Shown: positions 40,217 through 48,565, counted from the first letter of the stretch. The stretch is 64,000 nt of DNA from Prevotella sp. MA2016 (GCF_000619825.1 NZ_KK211036.1:615787-679786), one strand, 5' to 3'. The notes: generated by a model not told the origin, from the letters alone. Made by a program: numbers and translations.

Positions 40217-40825
40217 ATGAAAAAATTTCTAACCATCATCTGTGCAGCCATTCTGCTGATGGCATGCGGTAGCAACGAGCAGCAGCTGAGGGAGCGTGCT
40301 GCTGAGTTGTGTCAGTATATTCCTGACCACGAACTGAAAAAAGTCTCAAAGGACTATATGACGCCCGACTTCTATAATGTGTTGGATACGCTGTTCAACC
40401 ATCTGCCTGAGCATGAGGCAATGGACCATGAGTGGCTATACTATTTTGTGACAGGCAACGGAGGAACGATTGCCGACTTCGAGGTGGCAGCTGTTGAACA
40501 GACGGACAAGACGCATGCCATAGCAACCATCATGGTACGACAGAAGTGGGAAGACGGATCGTTGGCTGAGGGTACCGATGTTGAGGAACACAAAATGGAG
40601 ATGGAACTGGTTGACGGACAATGGCTGATAGCGGATTTCGACGGACACAAACAGGATTGCATCCGGCATATCGAAATCAACCGCAAGGAACAAGCCGTGC
40701 GCAAGGCTATCAGCTCGCGCCAAGAAAGAGTCCAAGGTGGTTCAGATGAAACCAGAGCCACAGCAAGAATTGATAGCTTTCCAATAAGGAAGGCTATCAA
40801 TGACAAAGGGAAAAGCTGTTGTTAA
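40217..40825 (+). CDS. lipoprotein of unknown function
   Basis: 202 residues with a clear lipoprotein signal (MKKFLTIICAAILLMACGSN, Cys17). The body is one alpha+beta domain of the NTF2-like or DUF3828-like kind (VTGNGGTIADFEVAAVEQTD, VDGQWLIADFDG), and the tail is basic. Family not certain. It follows the sigma/macro-like gene by 15 bp and is followed by a hairpin. Confidence 0.7.
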   Translation: MKKFLTIICAAILLMACGSNEQQLRERAAELCQYIPDHELKKVSKDYMTPDFYNVLDTLFNHLPEHEAMDHEWLYYFVTGNGGTIADFEVAAVEQTDKTHAIATIMVRQKWEDGSLAEGTDVEEHKMEMELVDGQWLIADFDGHKQDCIRHIEINRKEQAVRKAISSRQERVQGGSDETRATARIDSFPIRKAINDKGKSCC

Positions 40826-40843
40826 TTGAACAGCAGCTTTTAT
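40811..40843 (+). terminator. hairpin at the end of the lipoprotein gene
   Basis: AAAAGCTGTTG / CAGCAGCTTTT, overlapping the last codons. Confidence 0.65.
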
Positions 40844-41034
40844 CCTAGCTTGCAGCTTAACTGAGTCTTGGCAACAAGAAGACGCATAGTAGTATAAGCT
40901 ACTAAAAGAACAAATAAACAAATTAGTATAAGTGCTTTCATGGAAGATAGCATAAGAAGGACATTTGCATAATCAGCACCCATCTCTTCAACGGCTCCTT
41001 GATAATACCATTCTGAATCGGTCCACAATTTCAT
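40840..41034 (-). CDS. small membrane protein, unknown
   Basis: 64 residues with one membrane helix (ALILICLFVLLVAYTTMRLL) after a short acidic part (MKLWTDSEWYYQGAVEEMG). Not recognised. It has no obvious promoter and could be a remnant. The stop lies inside the convergent hairpin. Confidence 0.35.
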   Translation of the reverse strand: MKLWTDSEWYYQGAVEEMGADYANVLLMLSSMKALILICLFVLLVAYTTMRLLVAKTQLSCKLG

Positions 41035-41160
41035 CAGCCATATGAATACACTAGAGTGTTTTAACAGACGCCTGAATACATTCTTGACTAGATGGTATTA
41101 ATCAAAAATTGGTATGGTCCAGAATGAATCAAGTGCAATTCAACGGAGAACATTCAAGTC

Positions 41161-41294
41161 AAAAAAAAAGGCGCGTTTCACAACGAACCTTCAATCATTA
41201 ACTTAAAAAAGTAAATTAATCAACCATAAATCTTAACCATTAAAATCTTTTTTATGATACTGCAAAAGTACAAACAATCTATCTGTCTTCCAAA
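41161..41294 (-). ncRNA. small RNA-like unit, copy B
   Basis: On the minus strand: TTTG (41291-41294), 20 bp, TACTTTTG (41263-41270), a transcript of about 90 nt, the hairpin AAGGTTCGTT-GTGA-AACGCGCCTT (41168-41191), and a run of T. The core is close to identical to copy A (30996-31106), including the micro-frame MVKIYG-stop (41220-41240). This copy has a complete promoter. Confidence 0.65.
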
Positions 41295-41408
41295 TATTCC
41301 GCTGTCTTTTTTCAAGGATTAACCTTTATTTATCTTTGCCATCAAAAAAAGTCTTCAAAAACAAAAAATCATCAAGCGGTTTTTGGTTTTAAATACCGAT
41401 ATTTAGGG

Positions 41409-41526
41409 ATTGTATAATCAAAGGATTTCCTGTACCTTTGCACCCACAATGTTTTAGCCAAAATTATTATCTACATGTTTGAATAACTACCAAAAGAAGA
41501 GCCTGTCGTGATGACAGGCCCTTCTG
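41409..41526 (+). ncRNA. short transcription unit without a coding frame
   Basis: ATTG-N20-TACCTTTG (41409-41440), as before the 37-residue gene, then about 55 nt with only MF-stop-type frames, then the hairpin GCCTGTC-GTGAT-GACAGGC (41501-41519) and CCTTCTG. It may be a small RNA or a decayed copy of the 37-residue gene unit. Confidence 0.4.
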
Positions 41527-41530
41527 TATT

Positions 41531-41830
41531 CTAACATCCTCTACCATCGATGCTGCAAGCAGCACCCTCATCCTGAGGTCGTGGCTCCAGGCCTACGTCC
41601 TTTGAGTAGAGCGTCACCGTGCCATCCTCCAGCACATAACAGGGAATGCCCAAATCATCTACCGCCTTAGCCTCGTCAAACGCAGGGTGCGTATCACGAA
41701 GCTTGATAAACTGTTTCAGGTTCCTGACATGCTTACCAATGTCAATCACTTCAAAATTAGGATTTCCTTCTACCTGCTTCTTGACATACTCGCAATCAGG
41801 GCAGGTCTCCATTACATACATCTTAATCAT
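41531..41830 (-). CDS. glutaredoxin/thioredoxin-like small protein
   Basis: 99 residues with a CxxC redox motif in the glutaredoxin position (MYVMETCPDCEYVKKQVEGN), a cis-Pro-type strand DLGIPCYVLEDGTVTL and a Cys-containing tail (DEGAACSIDGRGC). Probably a cytosolic thiol-disulfide oxidoreductase. The start is the ATG at 41830; the upstream frame overlaps the TATATTTG box (41864-41871). The last 25 codons are repeated in the remnant at 31275. Confidence 0.8.
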   Translation of the reverse strand: MIKMYVMETCPDCEYVKKQVEGNPNFEVIDIGKHVRNLKQFIKLRDTHPAFDEAKAVDDLGIPCYVLEDGTVTLYSKDVGLEPRPQDEGAACSIDGRGC

Positions 41831-41958
41831 AGTCTCTCGTTTTTGAATTTTGTTATTTGCCGGCAAATATACAAAATAATTCTAATAAAAGCATATTCAG
41901 TGCAACTTTTCTCCCGTTAGTAGCGTCTAAAAGTTGAAGACTTTTAAAATTCAAGGAT

Positions 41959-42327
41959 ATGAAACTATTAGGAAACATCATCTGGCTCATCTTCGGTGGC
42001 TTGAACATCGCACTCGAGTATTTCATGGCAGGACTCATTCTGATGATTACCATCATCGGTATTCCCTTCGGTCTGCAAAGCATAAAGCTTGGCATCCTCG
42101 CCCTATGGCCATTCGGTACAAAGGTGGAGTGGATGCAGTCACAACCAGGTTGCCTGAGTACCTTCATGAACATTTTCTGGTTCTTCATCGCTGGCATTTG
42201 GATTTGCCTCACACATGCCTTCTACGGTTTCATTCTCTGTATCACCATCATCGGCATCCCCTTTGGCAAGATGCACTTCCGCCTGGCCAAGTTAGCCCTT
42301 TCTCCATTCGGCCGCGCTGTCATCTAG
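41959..42327 (+). CDS. YccF family membrane protein
   Basis: 122 residues with the repeated YccF unit: MKLLGNIIWLIFGGLNIALE and, in both halves, TIIGIPFG. Two hydrophobic pairs give about four membrane passes. Inner-membrane protein of unknown role. The last 30 bases recur exactly in the remnant at 31357-31386. Confidence 0.9.
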   Translation: MKLLGNIIWLIFGGLNIALEYFMAGLILMITIIGIPFGLQSIKLGILALWPFGTKVEWMQSQPGCLSTFMNIFWFFIAGIWICLTHAFYGFILCITIIGIPFGKMHFRLAKLALSPFGRAVI

Positions 42328-42490
42328 AAATGAAGGAAGAAATACGCATACAACGACGTGCCTGGTTGATGGAATACCTTTTTTTATGTTTTTCTAAAGG
42401 TGGTGAGTATCTAAAATGGTAGCAAAAAGTAGCAAAAATGGTAATATTTCAGAAAAATATGGTAGCAAAACAAAAAAAATGGGTTCATAA

Positions 42491-42522
42491 TTTGGTGGTA
42501 ACAAAAAATATATATACCTTTG
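42491..42522 (+). promoter_or_regulatory. promoter of tRNA-Arg copy 1
   Basis: TTTG (42491-42494), 20 bp, TACCTTTG (42515-42522), about 30 bp before the tRNA. Confidence 0.85.
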
Positions 42523-42551
42523 CACCCGCAAATCAGAAATGATGGAATTTC

Positions 42552-42625
42552 GGTTCCGTAGCTCAACTGAATAGAGCATCTGACTACGGATCAGAAGGTT
42601 GTGGGTTTGAATCCCGCCGGAATCA
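42552..42625 (+). tRNA. tRNA-Arg (anticodon ACG), copy 1
   Basis: 74 nt that fold as a full cloverleaf: acceptor GGTTCCG/CGGAATC, D stem GCTC/GAGC, anticodon stem TCTGA/TCAGA with loop CTACGGA (anticodon ACG), T stem GTGGG/CCCGC with loop TTTGAAT. The CCA end is not fully encoded. Confidence 0.96.
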
Positions 42626-42630
42626 CAAAG

Positions 42631-42660
42631 AGAGAGGTTTTTGAGACCTCTCTTTTTTGT
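42631..42660 (+). terminator. terminator of tRNA-Arg copy 1
   Basis: AGAGAGGT / ACCTCTCT stem followed by TTTTTT. Confidence 0.9.
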
Positions 42661-42669
42661 TTTTATGCT

Positions 42670-42801
42670 TTAGGAAGAGGTTAGGATAATGCGGTTAGAA
42701 ACAAAGTCGAATGCATAGTAGCCACCGCCAATGCATTGGTCGCCTGGCTGCAGAAGGTCTTTATGCTGCTCTACCATGCCCATACGGAAAATACCGATTC
42801 C
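42670..42801 (-). pseudogene. fragment of a paralogue of the 36.65 kb gene
   Basis: Reads GIFRMGMVEQHKDLLQPGDQ, then GGGYYAFDFVSNRIIL and TSS-stop, nearly identical to residues 12-50 of the protein at 36654. The start is lost and the rest is cut off. Just upstream, a promoter (TAACTTTG near 42873) drives an unrelated 12-codon start (MTQKQLEALDPK-stop at 42854). Confidence 0.75.
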
Positions 42802-42912
42802 CGAGAAAGGCTCCCCTACTTAGGGTCGAGCGCTTCTAATTGTTTTTGAGTCATATTCTTACTGTTTTGGGTGCAAAGTTACAAAAAGAATCTAATATGA
42901 GCATCTTTACAG

Positions 42913-43086
42913 CTACTTTTCATCAAAAAGACTCTCATTCGCTTGTGCCGTCTCTTTGATGGAATCTTCATAGCCTGTCAGAGCTGCAAACGGTGCAAAC
43001 TGGGCTGCACGGTTCCACATCGACATCTGGGGATGCCGCTTAGACACATGATGTGGCAAATGTATGATATCGTCGTAGTTACTCAT
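42913..43086 (-). CDS. 57-residue DinB-linked protein (YolD-like)
   Basis: Encodes MSNYDDIIHLPHHVSKRHPQ then MSMWNRAAQFAPFAALTGYE and an acidic end. The pattern (IIxLPHHxSxxxPxMSxxxRAAQFxPFAAL) is one I know from small genes next to Y-family polymerases in Firmicutes, related to YolD-like proteins. The ATG overlaps the dinB stop (ATGA), so it is coupled to it. It probably acts with the polymerase in lesion bypass or its control; function is inferred. Confidence 0.8.
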   Translation of the reverse strand: MSNYDDIIHLPHHVSKRHPQMSMWNRAAQFAPFAALTGYEDSIKETAQANESLFDEK

Positions 43087-44600
43087 GCCTTATGTCCTCC
43101 TATCTGTCCATTACGCTCTTTGGCCGTAGCACCCTCTGAGAAGTTAAGACCTCTAAGGATGGCATTCTTGCCAAAGCGCTGCTTTATTTTGAGCTGTGCT
43201 TCCTGGATACGGCGTTCCTTATCCAACCGAGCCTGTTCTTCCTGCTTCTGCTTTTCCAATGCATCATAGTCGGTGAACAAATCCAACTGCTGTGGCTCAG
43301 TATGTTTCACGTCAGCAACTGATTCTGACACAACATGATTGACAGTCAAATTCAAACGGCGGATGAGCAGATACGGATTCACCAGTCTGTCAAACAGTTC
43401 TGCAGCAGCAGTCATCATCAGGCTCGAGGACGACGTCAGCGTGTCGAAGTTCCATGTACCATGGGCATGCTTCGGCACGGCCTTACCATAGTAGTTCGTA
43501 GTTATCTCGCCATGATACTTTTCACGTATCTCAGGACGAGTGAGACTTTCGGCATCGTAGCCTACCGTCAGCACTAACTGGTCTGTCACCATACGCTTTG
43601 ACACCAGATTAAGGGCCATGCCTTCTGCCATCTCCTTAATCACGATGAGAGCCTTTTGGAAGTCATAAGGCTCCTGCAGCACCTGTCCGCTACTAAAGGA
43701 ATTTGTTTCAGGACGATAGGCTTTTACATCAGCTATGGTGCATGGTTCCCAGCCCCAAGCGTGGTCTATCAACAGTTCGGCATTCACACCAAACATTTGA
43801 TATAGCAGCTCCTCGTTCTGCATAGACAGTCGGGCTAACTTACCCATAGTATCGATACCATACATAGCTAATTTATTAGCAATGCCTTTGCCCACTCGCC
43901 AGAACTTGGTGATAGGTCTGTAATCCCAGAGCTCTCGTCGATACGACATCTCGTCAAGTTCCGCAATGCGGACGCCATCATTATCGGCAGGCATCTTTTT
44001 GGCCACAATATCCATCGCTACTTTGCAGAGATACATATTGGTACCGATGCCTGCAGTAGCCGTGATACCCGTCTGTTTCAGCACGTCGCGTATCATGGTC
44101 ATAGCCAACTCATGTGCCGTCATCTTATAAGAAGTAAGATACGCCGTCACATCAATAAACACCTCATCAATGCTATATACGTGAATATCCTCAGGTGCAA
44201 CATACTTCAGATATACACTATACACCTTACTGCTTACTTCAATATAGTGAGCCATCTGAGGTGGCGCAGCGATGTAATCCACCGCCCAATCGGGATGCGC
44301 TTTCAACTCCTGGTCAAAGACTGACTTTCCTGTAAGCCTATGCTGTGGCGTTTGCAACTGGCGCTGATAGTTCACCTCTCGAACTTTCTGAACCACTTCA
44401 AAAAGTCGGGCGCGCCCTCCTACGCCATAAGCTTTCAGGCTTGGAGACACAGCAAGGCAGATGGTTTTCTCAGTCCTGCTCACATCGGCCACCACAAGAT
44501 TGGTGGTCAGTGGGTCAAGCCCTCTGTCCACACACTCTACTGAAGCATAAAAGCTCTTCAGATCGATGGCTACGTATGTTCGCTGTGTATCTTGAATCAC
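43083..44600 (-). CDS. Y-family DNA polymerase (DinB/UmuC type)
   Basis: 505 residues. Polymerase motifs: YVAIDLKSFYASVECVDRGL near the start (metal-binding Asp and steric Phe-Tyr pair), VYSIDEVFIDVTAYL with the catalytic acidic pair, TATAGIGTNMYLCKVA, and the thumb HhH near KFWRVGKGIANKLAMYGI. The little-finger and a charged C-terminal extension follow. It copies damaged DNA. The extra length and DLKSFYASVE motif fit the Gram-positive UmuC/DinB2-like group. It sits between inverted tRNA-Arg copies. Confidence 0.93.
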   Translation of the reverse strand: MIQDTQRTYVAIDLKSFYASVECVDRGLDPLTTNLVVADVSRTEKTICLAVSPSLKAYGVGGRARLFEVVQKVREVNYQRQLQTPQHRLTGKSVFDQELKAHPDWAVDYIAAPPQMAHYIEVSSKVYSVYLKYVAPEDIHVYSIDEVFIDVTAYLTSYKMTAHELAMTMIRDVLKQTGITATAGIGTNMYLCKVAMDIVAKKMPADNDGVRIAELDEMSYRRELWDYRPITKFWRVGKGIANKLAMYGIDTMGKLARLSMQNEELLYQMFGVNAELLIDHAWGWEPCTIADVKAYRPETNSFSSGQVLQEPYDFQKALIVIKEMAEGMALNLVSKRMVTDQLVLTVGYDAESLTRPEIREKYHGEITTNYYGKAVPKHAHGTWNFDTLTSSSSLMMTAAAELFDRLVNPYLLIRRLNLTVNHVVSESVADVKHTEPQQLDLFTDYDALEKQKQEEQARLDKERRIQEAQLKIKQRFGKNAILRGLNFSEGATAKERNGQIGGHKA

Positions 44601-44629
44601 ACCTGGTTATCTAAAAGCGCACAAAAAAA

Positions 44630-44947
44630 TCAAATAACTACAGCAGTTCCGCTGGTGGCTACCATAAGCATCGAGCCCTGGGCTCCAACAGTCTCATAGT
44701 CAATATCGATTCCTACTATGGCATTGGCTCCAAGAGCTTGAGCTCGCTGAATCATCTCCTGTATGGAGGTGTCCTTAGCCTCAGCAAGCACTTTCTCATA
44801 ACTTCCTGCACGTCCACCTACAATGTCGCGGATACCCGCAAAGAGGTCTTTAAACATGTTGGCACCAATAATCGTTTCACCTGTCACAATACCCTTGTAT
44901 TCGCGGATGGTGTGACCTTCAATCTGTGGGGTTGTTGATAGTATCAT
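44630..44947 (-). CDS. YbjQ family (UPF0145) protein
   Basis: 105 residues with the family motifs [31 protein letters not shown] and [18 protein letters not shown]. Forms pentameric rings in known members; possible metal or stress role, not established. It uses the minus side (TATTTTTG, 44977-44984) of promoter cassette copy 3. Confidence 0.92.
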   Translation of the reverse strand: MILSTTPQIEGHTIREYKGIVTGETIIGANMFKDLFAGIRDIVGGRAGSYEKVLAEAKDTSIQEMIQRAQALGANAIVGIDIDYETVGAQGSMLMVATSGTAVVI

Positions 44948-44954
44948 AATCGTT

Positions 44955-45036
44955 ATATTTTAAAAAAATCTGTTTGCAAAAATACCATAAAATGCGGTAA
45001 ATTCAGTATCTTTGCACCATTATTTAAGTATTATTA
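44955..45036. repeat. bidirectional promoter cassette, copy 3
   Basis: AATCTGTTTGCAAAAATACC and ATTCAGTATCTTTGCA match the cores of the cassettes at 31.9 and 33.15 kb. Plus-strand TATCTTTG is near 45007. Confidence 0.65.
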
Positions 45037-45037
45037 T

Positions 45038-45109
45038 ATGAGAGCAATTATTGAAGAAGCACTCGAGATTGAACTGCTACCTAAAATAGTTGAATTGGAA
45101 ACAACATAA
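45038..45109 (+). CDS. 23-residue frame behind promoter cassette 3
   Basis: MRAIIEEALEIELLPKIVEL then ETT-stop. Acidic and helical. It may be a small peptide or the joined ends of a deleted gene, as seen for other remnants here. Confidence 0.25.
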   Translation: MRAIIEEALEIELLPKIVELETT

Positions 45110-45134
45110 GAAATCTTCTTTGCTAATTTACAAT

Positions 45135-45164
45135 AAAAGAGAGAGGTATCAAAAACCTCTCTCT
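45135..45164 (-). terminator. terminator of tRNA-Arg copy 2
   Basis: On the minus strand GAGAGAGGT / ACCTCTCTC pairing, then TTTTATTG. Confidence 0.85.
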
Positions 45165-45167
45165 TAG

Positions 45168-45241
45168 TGATTCCGGCGGGATTCAAACCCACAACCTTCT
45201 GATCCGTAGTCAGATGCTCTATTCAGTTGAGCTACGGAACC
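45168..45241 (-). tRNA. tRNA-Arg (anticodon ACG), copy 2
   Basis: Identical in sequence to the tRNA at 42552-42625 but on the opposite strand. Identity continues into the promoter and leader, and similarity into the terminator, so a unit of about 150-170 bp was duplicated in inverted orientation. Confidence 0.96.
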
Positions 45242-45270
45242 GAAATTCCATCATTTCTGATTTGCGGGTG

Positions 45271-45302
45271 CAAAGGTACGGACTTTTTTTGAAACCACCA
45301 AA
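45271..45302 (-). promoter_or_regulatory. promoter of tRNA-Arg copy 2
   Basis: TTTG (45299-45302), 20 bp, TACCTTTG (45271-45278) on the minus strand. Confidence 0.85.
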
Positions 45303-45336
45303 CTTTTACTGGCTTTTTTCTAAAAAAAGTTCATTT

Positions 45337-46221
45337 CTACACGATAATTCGCGTTTTATGGTAGTTTTCGCGGAATTCTGTAGGACTACACCCCTTACGT
45401 TTCTTAAAAATGCGATTAAAATTGCTCAGGTTGTTGAACCCGCAAGCATAACTGATTTCCGACACAGAATTTGTACTATCCACCAGCATGCGGCTGGCAT
45501 ATCCCAATCGCTGGTCGATAATATACTCACTCAGATTACGCCCGGTGTGCAATTTAAAGAAACGACTGAAGGCCGACGGACTCATACCAGCCAAATCGGC
45601 CAGCGTGGTGAGTCGGATTTCCTTTGTATAATTCTGATCAATATAGTTTTTCACCTTCTGCACTCTCCTACTGTCGCTAGAAACCTCAATCTTAGCAAAA
45701 CTACTAGAGGCTAGCGTATGCGCGCCATCACACTTTGACAGTTCATAGAGAATGGTAAGAAACTGCATGAAAGCATAAAATCCATCTTTAATGGTACTCA
45801 GCGAATTGAGTTGGCGATAAACACGCATAATGGCATCCATCGGGAAGCTAAGACCTTTGCGTGCTTCCTGCATCATCTGTCTGACAGAAGCAAACGGATT
45901 TCGAGCAAAGATGCTATCTTCAGAGAAATCAAACTCAAAATGCACAGTAATCTCATGGATATCCTCGCTATTGCAAGTACCTTGCTCCCACACGTGCTCC
46001 AGGTCAGGACTAGTAATAAGTACCAGGTCGTAATCCCCTATCACTTCGTTAGAGTCGCCCACAATGCGACGAACGCCTGGGGCATGCTCTACGAAGTTAA
46101 GTTCGAACACCTTATGGTTATGGATAGGATAAGTGAACTCCTTTTTATGTCGTTCAGCTATATACAAGACATCCTTCCCTGTTAACTGGGTAATTTCGTG
46201 TATGACTTTGCTCTCTATCAT
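45337..46221 (-). CDS. AraC family transcriptional regulator
   Basis: 294 residues: an N-terminal cupin-like sensing domain (FTYPIHNHKVFELNFVEHAP) and a C-terminal double helix-turn-helix (RLTTLADLAGMSPSAFSRFF, VSEISYACGFNNLSNFNRIF). A cytosolic DNA-binding regulator with a likely small-molecule ligand. It overlaps dapA by 4 bp, so it is cotranscribed with it; this does not show that it regulates dapA. Confidence 0.93.
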   Translation of the reverse strand: MIESKVIHEITQLTGKDVLYIAERHKKEFTYPIHNHKVFELNFVEHAPGVRRIVGDSNEVIGDYDLVLITSPDLEHVWEQGTCNSEDIHEITVHFEFDFSEDSIFARNPFASVRQMMQEARKGLSFPMDAIMRVYRQLNSLSTIKDGFYAFMQFLTILYELSKCDGAHTLASSSFAKIEVSSDSRRVQKVKNYIDQNYTKEIRLTTLADLAGMSPSAFSRFFKLHTGRNLSEYIIDQRLGYASRMLVDSTNSVSEISYACGFNNLSNFNRIFKKRKGCSPTEFRENYHKTRIIV

Positions 46222-47105
46222 ATTTTCAGTTCTTTCAGTATCTCTGACATGCGCTGCATATTATTAATGCGCATAGGTACCAATGGCAAGCGAAGTACAT
46301 TCTGTATAAAGCCCATCTCTGAAAGCATGGCCTTTACACCTGCGGGATTGCCATCTACGAACAGTAGTGAAAACAGATCTGTGAATCGATGATGAATGGT
46401 TCTAGCCGGATCATACTCACCACGCATCTGCAAACGAATCATTCGTGAGAACTCCTTGGGCAAGGCATTTCCAATAACAGATATCACGCCTACAGCACCA
46501 CAGCTTACCATTGGGAAGGTGAGAGAATCATCGCCTGAGATCACATCGAAATCGGCTGGTTTGTTTTTGATAATCTCATCCACCTGCTCCAGATTGCCAC
46601 TAGCCTCCTTGATGGCTACGATATTCTGACAGTCGCGTGCCAAACGAACGGTAGTTGCAGCCTGGAGATTTACGCCTGTACGACCAGGCACATTATAAAG
46701 AACCACCGGTAATGATGTGGCAGCGGCGATGGCTTTAAAGTGCTGATATAAACCTTCCTGCGAGGGTTTGTTGTAATAAGGACAAACGCTCAGCACGCCA
46801 TCGATACCCTTAAAGTCGGCAGTTTTCAGTTCTTCAACCACAGCAGCAGTATTGTTGCCACCGCATCCTATAAGAATAGGAACGCGCGCCTGAACGTAAT
46901 CCACCACCAAGTCCTTTATCTTCTGCTTTTCCTCGCGAGTCAATGTAGGCGTCTCACCTGTTGTAGCCAGGATGCAGAAGAAATCGGCACCATTGTTGAG
47001 CTGATAATCTACGAGACGTATCAGCGCATCATAGTCAACCGAACCGTCTTCCTTGAATGGGGTTATGAGCGCAATGCCCAACCCTTTGAAAATGTTATGT
47101 ACCAT
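46218..47105 (-). CDS. dapA: 4-hydroxy-tetrahydrodipicolinate synthase
   Basis: 295 residues, the family's usual length. Condenses pyruvate and aspartate semialdehyde in lysine/diaminopimelate synthesis. Motifs: ALITPFKEDGSVDYDAL, TTGETPTLTREE, VLYNVPGRTGVNL (Tyr of the proton relay) and the Schiff-base Lys in IVAIKEASGNLEQV. The start could be the ATG at 47105. The upstream neighbour ends 17 bp away. Confidence 0.96.
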   Translation of the reverse strand: MVHNIFKGLGIALITPFKEDGSVDYDALIRLVDYQLNNGADFFCILATTGETPTLTREEKQKIKDLVVDYVQARVPILIGCGGNNTAAVVEELKTADFKGIDGVLSVCPYYNKPSQEGLYQHFKAIAAATSLPVVLYNVPGRTGVNLQAATTVRLARDCQNIVAIKEASGNLEQVDEIIKNKPADFDVISGDDSLTFPMVSCGAVGVISVIGNALPKEFSRMIRLQMRGEYDPARTIHHRFTDLFSLLFVDGNPAGVKAMLSEMGFIQNVLRLPLVPMRINNMQRMSEILKELKI

Positions 47106-47122
47106 GTATTATTGTGTTGCTA

Positions 47123-48076
47123 TTATTCTGCTTTAAACAAATCTTTAATACCACCTATCGAACCGAGGAGGTTAGTAGCCTCGTACGGCAGATAAACGGT
47201 TTTGGTCTTATCACCTTCGGCCAACTCCTGCATCATCTGGATATACTTCTGAGCAAGCAGATAGTTGGCTGGATTGGTGCTCTTACCTACGGCCTGAGTG
47301 ATGAGTTCGATAGCCTTAGCCTCAGCCTCAGCCTTACGGATACGTGCCTGCGCCTCACCTTCAGCTTGGAGGATAGCCTGCTGCTTGGCAGCCTCAGCCT
47401 TATTTACTATGGCTGTTTTCTCACCTTCAGATGCAAGGATTTCGGCAGCTTTCTGACCTTCAGAAGTAAGAATCTGTGCACGCTTATTACGCTCGGCCTG
47501 CATCTGCTTTTCCATCGCAGTAAGCACAGAGTCGGGAGGTGTGATATCCTGCAACTCTACACGATTCACCTTCACGCCCCATTTATCGGTAGCATCATCG
47601 AGCACAGCACTCAACTTTTTGTTGATAGTGTCACGCGAAGTAAGTGTTTCATCGAGCTCCAGTTCACCAATAATGTTACGCAGGGTAGTCTGCGTAAGTT
47701 TCTCAATCGCATTAGGCAAGTTATTAATCTCGTATGTAGCCTTGAAGGGATCTACAATCTGGAAATACAGCAGCGCATTAATCTCTGTCTGCACATTATC
47801 CTTTGTAATCACATTCTGTTTTGGGAAGTCGTACACCTGTTCACGCAGATCGATAGTAGTGGAGTACATATAGCGCCCGTGATGAAGAACGACTATCGAC
47901 TTGGCTCTATCGATAAACGGGATAATGATGTTGATACCAGGCTGGAGCGTAGCATAGTAACGACCCAGACGTTCAATGATCTTGGTTTCTGACTGAGGAA
48001 TAATAACAAGTGCCATTTTGGCAAAGATAACCACGCAAACCACGATGGCTATCAAGATGTAAGACATTATATCCAT
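47123..48076 (-). CDS. SPFH/band 7 membrane protein (paraslipin-like)
   Basis: 317 residues. One N-terminal membrane helix (SYILIAIVVCVVIFAKMALV), the SPFH domain (IIPQSETKIIERLGRYYATL to about residue 190) and an Ala/Glu/Lys-rich coiled coil (EAAKQQAILQAEGEAQARIR). Forms oligomers that organise membrane domains. It follows the NfeD-type gene by 24 bp; SPFH and NfeD pairs are a well-known conserved association. Confidence 0.94.
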   Translation of the reverse strand: MDIMSYILIAIVVCVVIFAKMALVIIPQSETKIIERLGRYYATLQPGINIIIPFIDRAKSIVVLHHGRYMYSTTIDLREQVYDFPKQNVITKDNVQTEINALLYFQIVDPFKATYEINNLPNAIEKLTQTTLRNIIGELELDETLTSRDTINKKLSAVLDDATDKWGVKVNRVELQDITPPDSVLTAMEKQMQAERNKRAQILTSEGQKAAEILASEGEKTAIVNKAEAAKQQAILQAEGEAQARIRKAEAEAKAIELITQAVGKSTNPANYLLAQKYIQMMQELAEGDKTKTVYLPYEATNLLGSIGGIKDLFKAE

Positions 48077-48100
48077 AATTTAATCTTTTAGTTTTTATTT

Positions 48101-48553
48101 CTATTTCACTATTTCAACAGTAATGATAGTAGAGGTACGATCTACTACTACGACATTTGCACCTTCAGGTATTTCTGTCTGTCCGACAGCAACTGCCTTC
48201 CATATGTCGCCATCTATCTGCACGCGACCAGACCCGCCATCAGCTATTGCCTCAACCACTCTACCCTGACGGCCTAACAATGCTTCAGCATTACTGACAC
48301 GCTTGTCTTCGCCTTTATGCAGATAACGCTTGGCAAATGGGCGCACATAGAATATGCTAGCGAGGGAAACTACAGCAAAAACCACAATCTGGTAATAGGT
48401 TCCGGCTCCGAGAGCTGCCACAACAGCAGCAGGCACCGCTCCTATAGCAAAGCAGATGATAAAGAAGTCGCCAGCTGTGAGCTCCAGAATCAGGCAAATC
48501 ACGGCTACTACAGCCCACAACTGCCAGAGATGTTGCATCATATATTCTATCAT
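48101..48553 (-). CDS. NfeD family membrane protein (short type)
   Basis: 150 residues: two or three membrane helices (WAVVAVICLILELTAGDFFI, YYQIVVFAVVSLASIFYV) and a C-terminal OB-fold (LLGRQGRVVEAIADGGSGRV, TSTIITVEIVK). Works with the SPFH protein encoded next to it. It starts 12 bp after the C10 protease gene. Confidence 0.93.
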   Translation of the reverse strand: MIEYMMQHLWQLWAVVAVICLILELTAGDFFIICFAIGAVPAAVVAALGAGTYYQIVVFAVVSLASIFYVRPFAKRYLHKGEDKRVSNAEALLGRQGRVVEAIADGGSGRVQIDGDIWKAVAVGQTEIPEGANVVVVDRTSTIITVEIVK

Positions 48554-48565
48554 AATCCTAAATAA

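Noticed and set aside
44112..44614. Plus-strand frames opposite the Y-family polymerase
   Set aside because: Antisense shadows without any domain or signals.
42552..45241. tRNA-bounded integrated element (ICE or prophage)
   Set aside because: Both ends are complete tRNA units in inverted, not direct, orientation, and no integrase, relaxase or phage gene lies between them.
31000..45300. Integron-like cassette array
   Set aside because: Small genes and repeats suggested it, but gene directions are mixed, the repeats are promoters and not recombination sites after each gene, and no integron integrase is present.
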